Assembly (NCBI RefSeq): GCF_900112605.1
Contig: NZ_FOMJ01000010.1
Location: forward strand, 34,973 to 98,972
Origin: Thiohalospira halophila DSM 15071
Lineage (GTDB): Bacteria; Pseudomonadota; Gammaproteobacteria; Thiohalospirales; Thiohalospiraceae
Direction of reading: 5' to 3'
DNA: 64,000 nucleotides
Shown here: positions 49,729 through 61,349 of the stretch, piece after piece
How positions within the stretch are numbered: position 1 is the stretch's first letter
How the letters are laid out: the number at the start of each line of letters is the position of its first letter
The notes under the pieces: model-generated
Database searches by the model: none
What the model was told of the DNA's origin: nothing
What the model saw: only the letters and a program-made list of their open reading frames with translations
Program-made: the position numbers and the translations under genes

Positions 49729-51029
49729 GGATCCGAGCCCTTCGGTGGCCCATTACCGTCGGTGCATTTGCCCTTGTGGCGACCCTTGCTACCCCGGCCT
49801 CAAGTGCAACATCCGGCGAGAGTGCTTCCCTCCGCGAACAGGCGGAATCCTCCTGGGCCGCCGGCAACTGGGCCGCCGCCGAGGAGCAGCTCGGAAAACT
49901 CCATCGCCAGCAACCCGGTAACGCCGAGATCCTGCGCCGCTGGGGACTCGCAGCAGCCTATCAGGACGATTATGAGCGAGCCCTGCAACGGCTCCGCCAG
50001 GCCCGCACGCTTGAGCCCGAAAATACGGACATTCTGCTGGACCTCGCGCGAGTCCACGCCTGGCGAGAGGACTATCCAGAAAGCGAGAAACGGATCACCG
50101 CGGTGCTGGAGCGGAACCCGGATCTGGCGGCCGCCCACTCCCTGCGCGGTCAACTGGCCTTCTATCGCGGTGACCTGACCGCAGCGGCGGGTCACTATCG
50201 AGATGCCCTGGAACGGACCCCTGACTCGGAGCAGGCCCGCTCGGGACTCGAGCGCATCCGCCAGGCCCGAGACGCGCATACCCGCTGGCGCTTCGACCTG
50301 ACCCACGCCCGCAGCCGCGTGCGCATCGGCGATGCCGAGCTCGACTGGCAGGAAACGAATCTTGCCGCCGCCCGAACTTTCGGGGGCCCGGCAGCCAAGC
50401 GCCCCTGGACGCTGACCGGCCATGTCCACCGTGCCGTCCGCGTGGGCGACTCAGCCACGCAGCTCGGGCTGGGCGGCATCCTTCCCCTCCTCCCCAATGC
50501 GACTCTCCGGGCCGAGGCAGGCGTTGGCCGAGGAGCCGAGTTCCTGCCTCGCAGCTACTGGTTGGTAGGCGGAAACTGGCGCCTGCGACAGGGGGGAACC
50601 CTCCTCGGTCCAACGGCTCTGGACACCACAGTAAGCCGACGCACCTATGCCGATGGCACCACGGATCTGTTGGGCCCCGCTGTGGAGCAGTCCTTTTTCA
50701 TTGCCGACCATGGTGCCCGCCTGCGAACAACCCTACGGCTTCTGGAGATCCGTGACAGCCAGGGCGAGTGGCGAACGGGGTATTCGTTGCGTCTGGACAG
50801 CCGACTGAACCGCGATTGGGAAGTCTACGGCGGCTACAGCGTGGCATACGAAACTGACGGCGACTTGGTAGGGGAAGAGGCGCCCGAGGTGCGCACCGCC
50901 TTCGGCGGGCTCGCCTGGCAATTCGCCGACAACCAACGTTTGTCCTGCACCCGGACCCGGCAGGACCGTGACCATGTAGCTGGATGGCGGCGCCAGGAAT
51001 GGCGTTGCAGCCTCACCTTGCGGCACTGA
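49725..51029 (+). CDS. TPR and YaiO-type outer-membrane beta-barrel protein
   Basis: A 434-residue exported protein. A signal peptide (about 1-28, ending ASSA) is followed by three to four tetratricopeptide-like repeats (about 38-185) with AYQDDYERAL, AWREDYPES and AFYRGDLTAA. The C-terminal 240 residues have alternating strands typical of a YaiO-family barrel. This layout (periplasmic TPR plus barrel) matches the export porins of synthase-dependent polysaccharide systems such as PgaA, in shorter form. The last residue is His rather than the usual aromatic. It is coupled to the response-regulator gene by an ATGA overlap. Confidence 0.85.
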   Translation: MRIRALRWPITVGAFALVATLATPASSATSGESASLREQAESSWAAGNWAAAEEQLGKLHRQQPGNAEILRRWGLAAAYQDDYERALQRLRQARTLEPENTDILLDLARVHAWREDYPESEKRITAVLERNPDLAAAHSLRGQLAFYRGDLTAAAGHYRDALERTPDSEQARSGLERIRQARDAHTRWRFDLTHARSRVRIGDAELDWQETNLAAARTFGGPAAKRPWTLTGHVHRAVRVGDSATQLGLGGILPLLPNATLRAEAGVGRGAEFLPRSYWLVGGNWRLRQGGTLLGPTALDTTVSRRTYADGTTDLLGPAVEQSFFIADHGARLRTTLRLLEIRDSQGEWRTGYSLRLDSRLNRDWEVYGGYSVAYETDGDLVGEEAPEVRTAFGGLAWQFADNQRLSCTRTRQDRDHVAGWRRQEWRCSLTLRH

Positions 51030-51043
51030 ATCGGGGTCCACCC

Positions 51044-52123
51044 ATGTTCATGATCTTCTGGTGGACGGCCCTCGGCCTCGCTTCGTTTTCGCTCCTCGTC
51101 ATGGGCTTTCTCATCCTGCGGCGCCTGTGGCTTCGCCGCCGCCACAGGCGGGACGAAGAACGCAAGACCGTTCTCAAGGGCCAATTGTTCAACTGGGAGG
51201 ACGGCACGGAACCACCTGACCTCTCCCGCCGGGACCGACTTTTGATGATGGAGCTCGGCCACCATCTGCTCAATACGGTGCGAGGCGAAGAGGCCCGGCG
51301 CATAGCGCGCCTGCTCCAGCAATCGGGCGCGGTACGCGAGGAAATCGGTCGCCTCGGGAAACGGAGCCTGCCGGACCGGGTCCAGGCCGCGGTCCTCCTG
51401 GCCGATCTGGTGGATCAGGATAATGAGGTTCGCTTTGCCCTGGGGAACGCCCTGAAGAACGACCGGGATGCCTCGGTGCGGCTGACCGCCGCCCGCGCTC
51501 TGGTGGATGGCGGGAGCCCGCCTTCGCTGGAGCGAATCATCGTTCAGACCTGGTATCCCGGCGCAATATCCGTGCGGAGCTTTCAGGCCCTGTTGCGCAA
51601 GAAGGCTGCCCATGCACCGGGAGAGTTCAGCACCTATATCCAGGAGCAGGCGAAGTGCGAGGAGGACCACCAGCTTCTGGCCCTGCTCACGGACGCCCTC
51701 AGCCACGGCAGCGACCTGGGTTACCTGGCGCTGCTGCGGAATCTGGCCACGGACGGATGCCATGCCGATGTCCGGGCCGCGGCCTTCCGGGCCCTCGGTA
51801 GCCTCGGCCATCCCTCGGCCCGTTCCGCCATCAGCATCGGGCTCACCGATGAGAGCTGGGCAGTTCGTGGCCAGGCCATCATCTGCGCCTCCCGGATCGG
51901 TCTGCGGGAGTTTACGCCCCGGATTGCCGAGGCCCTGGCCGATCCGCAGTGGTGGGTCCGTTTCCGTGCCGGCCAGGCCCTGCTGAAGCTGGGGCCCCAA
52001 GGGCTGATCCTTCTCCGGGAAGCGGCTCGGCGAGGCGCTGTTGCCGAACCCCGGGGGCTGGACCTGGCACAGGAAGGGCCCGAAACCGTAGCTCGGGCCA
52101 TACTGGCGGAGAATGGGCTTTGA
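51044..52123 (+). CDS. Membrane-anchored HEAT-repeat protein
   Basis: A 359-residue protein with one N-terminal membrane helix (about 2-24) followed by an Arg-rich stop-transfer segment, so most of it should lie in the cytoplasm. The rest consists of HEAT-like helical repeats (about 100-345), for example DRDASVRLTAARALVDGG, HADVRAAAFRALGSLGH, ESWAVRGQAIICASRIG and DPQWWVRFRAGQALLKLG. Such repeats bind protein partners. Its stop overlaps the glycosyltransferase start (TTGA). It is a likely scaffold connecting the receiver, synthase and export parts of the cluster. The start may be 51044 or 51050. Confidence 0.82.
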   Translation: MFMIFWWTALGLASFSLLVMGFLILRRLWLRRRHRRDEERKTVLKGQLFNWEDGTEPPDLSRRDRLLMMELGHHLLNTVRGEEARRIARLLQQSGAVREEIGRLGKRSLPDRVQAAVLLADLVDQDNEVRFALGNALKNDRDASVRLTAARALVDGGSPPSLERIIVQTWYPGAISVRSFQALLRKKAAHAPGEFSTYIQEQAKCEEDHQLLALLTDALSHGSDLGYLALLRNLATDGCHADVRAAAFRALGSLGHPSARSAISIGLTDESWAVRGQAIICASRIGLREFTPRIAEALADPQWWVRFRAGQALLKLGPQGLILLREAARRGAVAEPRGLDLAQEGPETVARAILAENGL

Positions 52124-53580
52124 TACTGGAACTGATCAGTGGTGAGGCGACACTTCCAGAAGGCAGCCTGGGCACCCTGTTACGAATCGGCCTGTGGTTC
52201 AGCGTCCTGATCTTGGCCACAGGACTCCTGCAGAACCTGCTCTACACCTTTCAGTTGTTCACTGCCTACCGGGCCCTGCGACGGCGGCGGGTACTGTCCG
52301 GCAATCTCTCGGCCTGGTGGAACTTCGCCGAGACAACCGTGCCCATTTCCATCCTCATGCCGGCCTACAACGAGCAAGCCGGGATCGTGGAGAGCGTGCG
52401 CTCCATGCTCTCCCTGCACTACCCCAATTTCGAAGTCATCGTCATCAACGACGGTTCCACCGACGACACCCTGACGGCGCTCCAAGAGGCCTATGGTCTC
52501 GAGCCGGTCGAGCGTGCCTATCCCGAGGCCGTACCCCATGCCGAGATTCGAGGCCTGTATGCCAATCCCGACTACCCCCGCTTGCTGGTCGTGGACAAGG
52601 AAAATGGCGGCAAGGCCGACAGCCTGAACGCCGGCATCAATCTCTCCCGGATGCCCCTGTTCTGCTCCGTGGATGCCGACAGTCTGCTCGAGAACGATTC
52701 CCTGCTGCGAGCAGTCCAGCCTTTCATGGACGATCCGGATCGGGTAGTGGCGGTCGGGGGGACAATCCGGGTCGTCAACGACTGCCGGGTACGCCGCGGG
52801 CGAATACTGGAGATGGGCCTCCCCCGCAGCTGGCTGGCCCGGTTCCAGATCAATGAATACCTGCGCGCCTTCCTCATGGCGCGGCTGGCCTGGAGCGAGT
52901 GGGGCGCCATGATGCTCATCTCGGGAGCCTTCGGGATCTTCCGGCGCAATGTGGCGATCGAGGTAGGCGGGTACAGCCACGGCACGGTGGGCGAGGACAT
53001 GGAGATCATCGTCAAGATCCATCGCCTGCAAGGGGAGAAGGACCGCGACTACGCCATCCGGTTCGTCCCCGACCCGGTTTCCTGGACCGAGGTTCCGGAA
53101 CGGCTGGGCACCCTCGCCCGGCAGCGCCGGCGCTGGCAGCGGGGTGGACTGGAGACCTTCTTCAAGCACCGCGTCATGTTCATGCGCCCTCGCTACGGGA
53201 TCTCCGGAACCGTGGGCTATACCAACATGTTGATCTCGGACGTGGCCGGACCGCTGCTGGAGCTACTGGGCTACTTCCTCATCCCCCTTTTCTACGCCAC
53301 GGGCCTGCTGGATCTGGAATTCTTCCTGGCCTATCTCGGCATGGTGTTCGCCTACGGGGTTTTCCTGTCGGTAGGCGCCCTGGTCCTGGAAGAGCTTGAG
53401 CTGCGTCGCTACCCGGAGCCGGGCGACCTGGCACGCCTGACCCTGAGCGCGGCGCTGGAGCACTTCGGATATCGGCAGATCAACAACTTCTGGCGCATGC
53501 TCGGCTGGTGGGACTACCTCCGCCGCAAGCAGGGATGGGGGGAGATGCGACGCAAGGGGTTCGCGGAGAGTCAGGACTGA
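52120..53580 (+). CDS. Processive family 2 glycosyltransferase (polysaccharide synthase-like)
   Basis: A 486-residue inner-membrane glycosyltransferase beginning at a TTG that overlaps the previous stop. A GGAG lies 8 bases upstream; no ATG fits. One N-terminal helix (about 20-45) precedes a GT-A domain with SILMPAYNE (about 78-85), NDGSTDDT (110-117), NGGKADSLNAG (162-172), the DAD metal site (185-187), GED (291-293) and the QRRRW signature (335-339). Several C-terminal helices follow (about 375-435). This motif set is that of processive synthases such as PgaC, hyaluronan and cellulose synthases. The sugar is unknown. Confidence 0.9.
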   Translation: MILELISGEATLPEGSLGTLLRIGLWFSVLILATGLLQNLLYTFQLFTAYRALRRRRVLSGNLSAWWNFAETTVPISILMPAYNEQAGIVESVRSMLSLHYPNFEVIVINDGSTDDTLTALQEAYGLEPVERAYPEAVPHAEIRGLYANPDYPRLLVVDKENGGKADSLNAGINLSRMPLFCSVDADSLLENDSLLRAVQPFMDDPDRVVAVGGTIRVVNDCRVRRGRILEMGLPRSWLARFQINEYLRAFLMARLAWSEWGAMMLISGAFGIFRRNVAIEVGGYSHGTVGEDMEIIVKIHRLQGEKDRDYAIRFVPDPVSWTEVPERLGTLARQRRRWQRGGLETFFKHRVMFMRPRYGISGTVGYTNMLISDVAGPLLELLGYFLIPLFYATGLLDLEFFLAYLGMVFAYGVFLSVGALVLEELELRRYPEPGDLARLTLSAALEHFGYRQINNFWRMLGWWDYLRRKQGWGEMRRKGFAESQD

Positions 53581-53731
53581 CAGCGGACCAGACGCATGGC
53601 GATAGTCGCGCAGGGCCACCACCGGCGCCGAAACCGCCAGGGCTGCACTTAATCCCGGTGGTCGCGAGACTTGCCCCGGCCCGGGCGGGGCGTGTAGAAC
53701 GTGCGCTTCCCCGGATGCGATCGGAGTTGCG

Positions 53732-55552
53732 ATGAGCCGCCCCAGCCACGGCGACCCCCACCGCATCCTGCGCGAGGTCTTCGGCTTCGACGCCTTCCGC
53801 CCCTTGCAGGGCGAGGTAGTGGAGGCGGTGACCGCCGGCCGTGATGCCCTGGTGGTCCTGCCCACCGGCGGCGGCAAGTCGCTCTGCTATCAGGTGCCCG
53901 CCCTGGCCCGGACCGGGACAGCCATCGTGGTCAGCCCCCTCATTGCGCTGATGGGCGACCAGGTGGCCGCCCTGGAGCAGGCCGGGGTCCGCGCCGCGGC
54001 GCTGAACTCCACCCTGGAGCCGGAGACGGCACGGGCGGTGGAACAGGGGCTCATGGCCGGTGAGTACGACCTGGTCTACGTGGCCCCGGAGCGGCTGCTC
54101 ACCGAGCGCTTCCTCGCCCTGCTCCGGCGGGTCCACGTGGCGCTCTTTGCCATCGACGAGGCCCACTGCGTCTCCCAGTGGGGCCACGACTTCCGCCCGG
54201 ACTACGCCGGCCTCGGCACCCTGGCGGAGCGCTTCCCCGATGTTCCCCGCATGGCACTCACCGCCACCGCCGACGAGCCGACGCGGGCGGAGATCATCCA
54301 GCGGCTGGCGCTGCACGACGGCGAGACCTTCATCGGCGGCTTCGACCGCCCCAACATCCGCTACCACCTCACCCAGGGGGGCGACGGCCGCCAGCGGCTG
54401 CTGGACTTCATCCGGCGCCGCCACGATGGCGAGGCGGGGATCGTCTACTGCCTCTCCCGGCGCAAGGTGGAGGAGACCGCCGCCTGGCTGGCGGAGCGCG
54501 GCCTCACCGCCCTGCCCTACCATGCCGGCCTGAGCCAGACCGAGCGGGCGATGAACCAGCGGCGTTTCATCCACGAGGAGGGCGTGGTGGTGGTGGCCAC
54601 CATCGCCTTCGGCATGGGGATCGACAAGCCGGATGTCCGCTTCGTCGCCCACCTGAATCTGCCGCGGAGCATCGAGGCCTACTACCAGGAGACCGGACGC
54701 GCCGGCCGCGACGGCGAGGCCGCCGATGCCTGGCTCCACTTCGGCCTGCAGGACGTCATCACCCTGCGCCGCATGGTGGACGAGTCCGGCGCCGACTCCG
54801 CCCGCAAGCAGGTGGAACGGCACAAGCTCGAGGCCATGCTCGGCCTGGCGGAGATCACCGCCTGTCGCCGCCAGGCCCTTCTGCGCTACTTCGGCGACGA
54901 TCTGGCCGAGCCCTGCGGCAACTGCGACAACTGCCTGGAACCACCGGCCACCTGGGATGCCACCGAGGCGAGCCGCAAGGCGCTCTCCTGTGTCTGGCGG
55001 ACGGGCCAGCGCTTCGGCGTCTCCCACCTCAGCGAGGTCCTGCGCGGCCGGGCCGACGACCGGATACGCCGCCTGGGCCACGATCGGGTCTCCACCTTCG
55101 GCATCGGCACCGAGCTCGGCGCCAACCAGTGGAAGGCGGTCTACCGCCAGCTCATCGCCCGCGGCATGCTCGCCGTGGACGCCGAGGGCCACGGCGGCCT
55201 CCGGCTCACCGAGACCGCCCGCCCGGTCCTGCGCGGCGAGGAGGTGGTCCACCTGCGCCGGGAAGAGGGCAACCGCAGCCGCAGCGGGGCCCGGGGCGAC
55301 AGTACCGTGGCCTTCGAGACCCCGGAAGACGAGGCCCTCTGGCAGGCCCTGCGCCGGCGCCGCCGGGAGCTGGCCGAGGAGCAGGAGATCCCGCCCTACG
55401 TCATCTTCCCCGACCGCACCCTGGCCGAGATGGTCCGGCGCCGCCCCGCCGGGCCGGCGGACTTCGCGGCGCTGCCCGGTGTGGGTGAGCACAAGCTCAC
55501 CCTCTGGGCCGACGAGTTCCTGGCGGTCATCGCCGATGAGGAGGGGGGCTAG
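53732..55552 (+). CDS. recQ: ATP-dependent DNA helicase RecQ
   Basis: RecQ is a 3'-to-5' DNA helicase of recombination and fork repair. The 606-residue protein has Walker [10 protein letters not shown] (about 45-53), the DEAH box with the aromatic-rich loop [17 protein letters not shown] (about 143-159), motif [12 protein letters not shown] (about 317-326), a zinc-binding CGNCDNC (about 390), a winged helix, and a C-terminal HRDC domain (about 530-606). The length is typical. The 151-base gap after the glycosyltransferase gene holds no clear terminator or gene. Confidence 0.97.
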   Translation: MSRPSHGDPHRILREVFGFDAFRPLQGEVVEAVTAGRDALVVLPTGGGKSLCYQVPALARTGTAIVVSPLIALMGDQVAALEQAGVRAAALNSTLEPETARAVEQGLMAGEYDLVYVAPERLLTERFLALLRRVHVALFAIDEAHCVSQWGHDFRPDYAGLGTLAERFPDVPRMALTATADEPTRAEIIQRLALHDGETFIGGFDRPNIRYHLTQGGDGRQRLLDFIRRRHDGEAGIVYCLSRRKVEETAAWLAERGLTALPYHAGLSQTERAMNQRRFIHEEGVVVVATIAFGMGIDKPDVRFVAHLNLPRSIEAYYQETGRAGRDGEAADAWLHFGLQDVITLRRMVDESGADSARKQVERHKLEAMLGLAEITACRRQALLRYFGDDLAEPCGNCDNCLEPPATWDATEASRKALSCVWRTGQRFGVSHLSEVLRGRADDRIRRLGHDRVSTFGIGTELGANQWKAVYRQLIARGMLAVDAEGHGGLRLTETARPVLRGEEVVHLRREEGNRSRSGARGDSTVAFETPEDEALWQALRRRRRELAEEQEIPPYVIFPDRTLAEMVRRRPAGPADFAALPGVGEHKLTLWADEFLAVIADEEGG

Positions 55553-55560
55553 GGCGGCCG

Positions 55561-57015
55561 TCAGGGCTCGCCCGGTACCCACGACTCGCACGCCACCAGC
55601 TCCCGGTAGGCGGCCCGCTCCTCCTCGCTGGCGAAGCGTTCGAACCGGGCCTTGAGCCGCGCCAGGCGGCGCAGCCGCAGGACCCGCTCATACCCGGCAC
55701 GCTCGCGCTGGACCGCCAGCTCCTCGGCCTCCAGTCGGCGCTGGCGATGGATGGCCTCCACCAGTGCCGGATAGTCGGGATCGGCGCGCAGCCAGTCCAG
55801 CACCGGTTCCGGGTCATGCATGAGCTGCTCCAGGGCGGCGGTGGAGTAACGGCTGGCCAGCGCCGGCCAGCGCTCCTCCGCCCGCTCGCGCACCGTCCGC
55901 TGCAGCTCCCGAATCCGCTCCCGGGCGGTGTCCAGCTCGCGGCGCAGGCGCTCCCATTCCCGCTTGGTCCGGTCCAGACCCTGGTGGACGGCCGGCATCG
56001 GGTCGGTGGGATCCAGCCCCCGGTCGGCGGCCACCTCCACCGCCAGATTGCCGTAGACGTTGTCGGGGACGCCCGCGGTCCCCACCCAGCGCAGCCACCA
56101 GGGCTCCCAGTCCTCCAGGAAGGCCTCGCTGGTAGCACGGGAGAGGTCGGCACTGTCGGCCGTGGCCAGGGCGTGGAGGTGAGCCTCGCGCAAGCTCACC
56201 CGGCCGTCGCCATCGCGGTCGGGATCCCGCTCCAGCGCCTCGCCGGTGCGCCGCTCGCCGGTCAGGGCGGCGAAGAAGTAGGTGGAGTAGTCGCGATACT
56301 CCCCGGCCTCGATACTCGGCGTGCAGCCCTCGGACTGGCGGTCCGGCGCCTGGGCCAGAAAGCCGCAGCGCCCCCCGGCCAGCGCGTCGGGGTCGGCCGG
56401 GTCGTCGTACATCAGCCGGGCGAAGCCGCCGGAATAGCACTGGGGGAAGAAGAATCGGGTGGTCACCCCGGGCTCCAACCTGTCCAGCAGCCCCTCGAGG
56501 CGGCGCACGGAGAGCTCCGTGTCGCCCCAGAGGCGGAGGGTGTTACGGGAATGGTCTTCCGGATCCTGGAGGCCGTGGCCCTGGTAGAGGAACCAGAGGT
56601 CGTCGCCGGACTCCAGCTCCTGGACGTCCGCCTCCAGGGCCGTGACCAGGGGCCCCACGACTGTAGTGCCCTCCACTCCACGCACTCGGTGGTTGCGATA
56701 CCGTTCACCCGCCGTGGAGGGGGCGCCGAAGACGTAGACCAGGGGGGTCAGGTCCGGTCCTTCACCGGTGCCCTCCCCCCGCGGGCGCAGCTTGACGTCC
56801 GCCCCGGGGGCGTCGCCATCGTTGTAGCGGATCCGCAGGCCATCCTGCAGGCCCTCCTCGCGCAGCCAGTCAGCGATCCACCGGGTATTCAGCTCGATGG
56901 AGACCTGAGAACCGGAGGCGTGGGGACCGCCCCCCACGAGCCAGACACGATCCTCGGCAACCACGGCGCCAGCACCCAGCACCATGAGCAGCGCAAAAGG
57001 CCAGTGTGCCTTCAT
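55561..57015 (-). CDS. Exported caspase-like protein with EF-hand
   Basis: A 484-residue protein from the ATG at 57015, which overlaps the stop of the upstream membrane-protein gene (ATGA). A signal peptide (about 1-20) ends AVVA. The domain at about 22-210 has caspase-like features: a His in LYQGHGLQD (His147) and a Cys in FFPQCYSGGF (Cys193), the expected catalytic dyad of the C13/C14 clan CD. An EF-hand-like loop DPDRDGDGRVSLREA follows (about 264-278), suggesting calcium binding. The last 150 residues are Arg/Glu-rich coiled coil. Proteolytic activity is inferred. The protein should be periplasmic or secreted. Confidence 0.75.
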   Translation of the reverse strand: MKAHWPFALLMVLGAGAVVAEDRVWLVGGGPHASGSQVSIELNTRWIADWLREEGLQDGLRIRYNDGDAPGADVKLRPRGEGTGEGPDLTPLVYVFGAPSTAGERYRNHRVRGVEGTTVVGPLVTALEADVQELESGDDLWFLYQGHGLQDPEDHSRNTLRLWGDTELSVRRLEGLLDRLEPGVTTRFFFPQCYSGGFARLMYDDPADPDALAGGRCGFLAQAPDRQSEGCTPSIEAGEYRDYSTYFFAALTGERRTGEALERDPDRDGDGRVSLREAHLHALATADSADLSRATSEAFLEDWEPWWLRWVGTAGVPDNVYGNLAVEVAADRGLDPTDPMPAVHQGLDRTKREWERLRRELDTARERIRELQRTVRERAEERWPALASRYSTAALEQLMHDPEPVLDWLRADPDYPALVEAIHRQRRLEAEELAVQRERAGYERVLRLRRLARLKARFERFASEEERAAYRELVACESWVPGEP

Positions 57016-57413
57016 CCCCTCACCCCCGGCACCAGTCCACCGACCCGAGTGAGCAGGACCATGACCAGGGAGAGCCCCAGGAGTGCCATAGCGGCCGCGA
57101 CGCCACCCAGCCCCCAGCCCGTGGCGGCAGCGGCGACCAGCACCAGGAACAGGGAAGGCAGCGGGGCCAGCCACGCGAAGAGGGCCGCATGAAGGAGCTG
57201 CAGACCGGCCAGCCAGGGCAGAGACCGGAGGTAGTCGGTGGCCAGTTCCGCCAGCAGGCCCTTCCAGCCGGTGTGGAAAAGGCGATAGCGGAAGAGCCCG
57301 TCGCCAAGGAGCTCGTCCACCAGGACCACGGCGGCCGTGACCAGGGGCCAGGCGAGCAGGAGCGCCATCAGCCAGACCGTCAGCGTGCGGGGCATCGTGG
57401 TATTGCGTCGCAT
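57012..57413 (-). CDS. Small membrane protein, unknown function
   Basis: A 133-residue protein with three to four hydrophobic segments (about 8-32, 62-78, 80-105 and 108-125). It has no recognised domain. Its stop overlaps the caspase-like gene by 4 bases, and it lies 13 bases after the carbamoyltransferase. An alternative ATG six codons in (57395) is possible. It may anchor or assist its coupled partner. Confidence 0.75.
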   Translation of the reverse strand: MRRNTTMPRTLTVWLMALLLAWPLVTAAVVLVDELLGDGLFRYRLFHTGWKGLLAELATDYLRSLPWLAGLQLLHAALFAWLAPLPSLFLVLVAAAATGWGLGGVAAAMALLGLSLVMVLLTRVGGLVPGVRG

Positions 57414-57426
57414 GGGACTCGCCCTC

Positions 57427-59115
<1,689 letters not shown>

Positions 59116-59117
59116 CG

Positions 59118-60308
59118 TTAGTGCCCTGCTCCCTTTTCCTTGGTGTTGCCGCCCCGGAGATGCCGGAGGCCGGCCAGTACGGCGCGCAGGCGGCGAAGGC
59201 CGCTCCTGGCACCGTCAGTCGCCCACGCCACCCGGCCGGACAGCCCGGGGGTGTAGAGGGTGACGCGGTAGACGGCCCGTTGCCGTGGCCGCCAGACATC
59301 CTGATAGCGATTGCCGGTGACGAAGGTCAGCCGCTGCACTGCCGGCTCGGCGTCCAGGGCCTCGATGAGGGAGGCCACCGCCAGCAGGCCCGGACTCGCG
59401 CCGGCATACGCCTCGTCGAAGGCGATCTTGAGGAGATAGACCGTCCCGCTGCACTCCACGGCGAGTTGCGCGGCCACGCACTCCTCGCCGAGGAACAGGC
59501 GATGGATCCGCCAGCGCGGCTCGGTGGTGAACTCATCCAGCAGACGGGCATAGAAGGCGCGCAGTTCCGGGTGGAGGGCGATGGCCGTACCGGTGCCGTG
59601 GGCACCCTTCCAGCCGCCCGCCTCCAGGCGGAGGAAGTCGGCGAAGGCCTCTTCCCGTTCGGCCGCCGTGGCGGAACCGGCCAGCGAGGCCCGGAAGGCC
59701 AGCGGGCCGTGCTCCTCGGCGCGACGGCGCTTGCGCCGTAGCTCCTTGCGAAAGTGCCGGCCCAGATGGGCGAAGACCGCCTCACTACCGCCCTCCAGGT
59801 CCACCCAGTCACTGCGCTTGTCGGGCAGGGATTCCACTCGGGCACCACCGCCCGGGACCAGCAGGTTGCTTCCCGCCAGCACCCGGTCGAAGACCAGACG
59901 CCCCCCGCCGTGGCGCCCGACCACGCGCGGGAGCAGGCGCAGGGCCTCCCGCGCCATCGCATCGTCGGCGGCCACGAGGTCCACATAGCTCGTCTGGTCG
60001 TTCCGGGGGGCGCGCCATTCCCCGCCCGCCTGGCGCACCAGGGGGATCAGCGCCCGCAACTGGCCGGCCTCGTCCCGAAAGAGGAAGAGCCAGGGATCCC
60101 CCGTGGCGGTATAGAGGTGCTCCAGGCTGGCCAGCAGCCAGCCCGGGTGGTGGTAGTAGTGGGCCCGGGAATCACCCCGGGCGAGATCGGCCCATTCCTC
60201 CCGGACCCGCTCCAGCCCGGCCAGGCCGCGATGGACCTCCGCATGCAGATGGGCCCGGCCGGCTGCCACCGCCTGGACACTACCGCTCGCCTCGCTGACT
60301 TCCTGCAT
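59118..60308 (-). CDS. FemAB/BioF2-like GNAT acyltransferase
   Basis: A 396-residue cytoplasmic protein with tandem GNAT-like halves, as in the CelD/BioF2 or FemAB-like acetyltransferase families. The second half has SEAVFAHLGRHFRKELRRKRRRAEEHG-type helices (about 140-170) and the RIHRLFLGEECVAAQLAVEC and AFDEAYAGASPGLLAVASLI strands (about 275-330). The start at 60308 has GAGGAGAG 7 bases upstream. It is the first gene of a four-gene operon and probably modifies the same product as the carbamoyltransferase. Substrate unknown. Confidence 0.8.
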   Translation of the reverse strand: MQEVSEASGSVQAVAAGRAHLHAEVHRGLAGLERVREEWADLARGDSRAHYYHHPGWLLASLEHLYTATGDPWLFLFRDEAGQLRALIPLVRQAGGEWRAPRNDQTSYVDLVAADDAMAREALRLLPRVVGRHGGGRLVFDRVLAGSNLLVPGGGARVESLPDKRSDWVDLEGGSEAVFAHLGRHFRKELRRKRRRAEEHGPLAFRASLAGSATAAEREEAFADFLRLEAGGWKGAHGTGTAIALHPELRAFYARLLDEFTTEPRWRIHRLFLGEECVAAQLAVECSGTVYLLKIAFDEAYAGASPGLLAVASLIEALDAEPAVQRLTFVTGNRYQDVWRPRQRAVYRVTLYTPGLSGRVAWATDGARSGLRRLRAVLAGLRHLRGGNTKEKGAGH

Positions 60309-60479
60309 GGACAGCTCTCCTCTGCTAGGAGGCAAGCGTACGCCATGCTTCGGCGCCTACCCTACGCAAAAATCGGGCATTCGGGTGTAATCCCGCGCGA
60401 TTGAGCAGCTTCCGAACAAGAAACGGATCCACGATGTGTTAGGAAGGAGACTGGCGGCGCATCCGTTCGGGAGAATGCC

Positions 60480-61349
60480 ATGGGAAGTACACCGGTCGAC
60501 CCCACGTTCCTGGTCATCGGGGGCCAGAAGTGCGGGACCACCTGGCTGGCCGAGATGGTCAGCCAGCATCCGCAGGTGGGTACGGGGGAGCGCAAGGAAC
60601 TGCACTTCTTCAATATCCCGCAGCACCGGGCAGAGGGGCTGGAGGGCTATCGCCGGCAGTTCCGGCGCCCGCCGGGGATCCGGGCACTGGGGGAGTTCAC
60701 GCCGGACTACCTCTACGCCAGCGAGACGGGGGAGAACGGGGAGCGGATCCCGGCGGCCGAGACCGTGCACCGCTGGTTTCCCGGGATCCGCCTGGTGGTC
60801 TGCCTGCGGGACCCGGTGGAGCGGGCCCTCTCCGCCCTCCATCACCATCAGCAAAGGGGGCGGCTCCCGGCCGGGGCCGATCCGTTCACCGCGCCACCGG
60901 AGCTCGGGATCCTGGACAAGGGACGATACGCGGACCATCTCGCCCCGTGGCTGGAGCGATTTCCCCGGGAGCAGCTACTGGTGCTCTTCCACGAGCGGGA
61001 GATGGCCGACGAGCACAAGGCCGAAACCATGCGGCAGGTATTCACCCACCTGGGCGTCGCCCCCGACTTCACCCCGGCGCACCTCTACCACCGCTACAAT
61101 GCCCGACGGGACGACCCGACCACCTGGCTCTCCCGGCTGCCCCTCATTGGCGACCATCCGGGCCTGTGGCGCCCCCTGGTTCGCCCCCTCGCGCGGCTAC
61201 GGCGAGAGTCGCCAGGGGTGACCGCCACCACGCGCCAGGACCTGGCCGAGTACTACCGGGAACCCAACCGGGCGCTGGCGCGGCAACTGGGGGTCGAACT
61301 CCCGTGGCCGGCCCGGGCCGGCGAGGTCGCGGTCCAGCCGGCTCAGTAG
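60480..61349 (+). CDS. PAPS-dependent sulfotransferase
   Basis: A 289-residue sulfotransferase. The 5'-phosphosulfate loop is GGQKCGTTWL (about 14-23) and the 3'-phosphate site is CLRDPVERALSALHHHQ (about 107-123). A GGGAG lies about 7 bases before the ATG. It would sulfate a hydroxyl or amine using 3'-phosphoadenylyl sulfate. It is divergent from the acyltransferase-carbamoyltransferase operon, with a 171-base shared upstream region in which no clear promoter was found. Its last 7 bases overlap the end of the convergent methyltransferase gene. Confidence 0.9.
   Translation: MGSTPVDPTFLVIGGQKCGTTWLAEMVSQHPQVGTGERKELHFFNIPQHRAEGLEGYRRQFRRPPGIRALGEFTPDYLYASETGENGERIPAAETVHRWFPGIRLVVCLRDPVERALSALHHHQQRGRLPAGADPFTAPPELGILDKGRYADHLAPWLERFPREQLLVLFHEREMADEHKAETMRQVFTHLGVAPDFTPAHLYHRYNARRDDPTTWLSRLPLIGDHPGLWRPLVRPLARLRRESPGVTATTRQDLAEYYREPNRALARQLGVELPWPARAGEVAVQPAQ

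Noticed and set aside
53508..53735. 75-codon plus-strand frame between the glycosyltransferase and recQ
   Set aside because: It overlaps the end of the glycosyltransferase gene and the recQ start, has no ribosome site, and is Pro/Ala/Arg-rich.
53480..55591. 703-codon minus-strand frame opposite recQ
   Set aside because: It is antisense to a complete recQ and has no recognisable domain.
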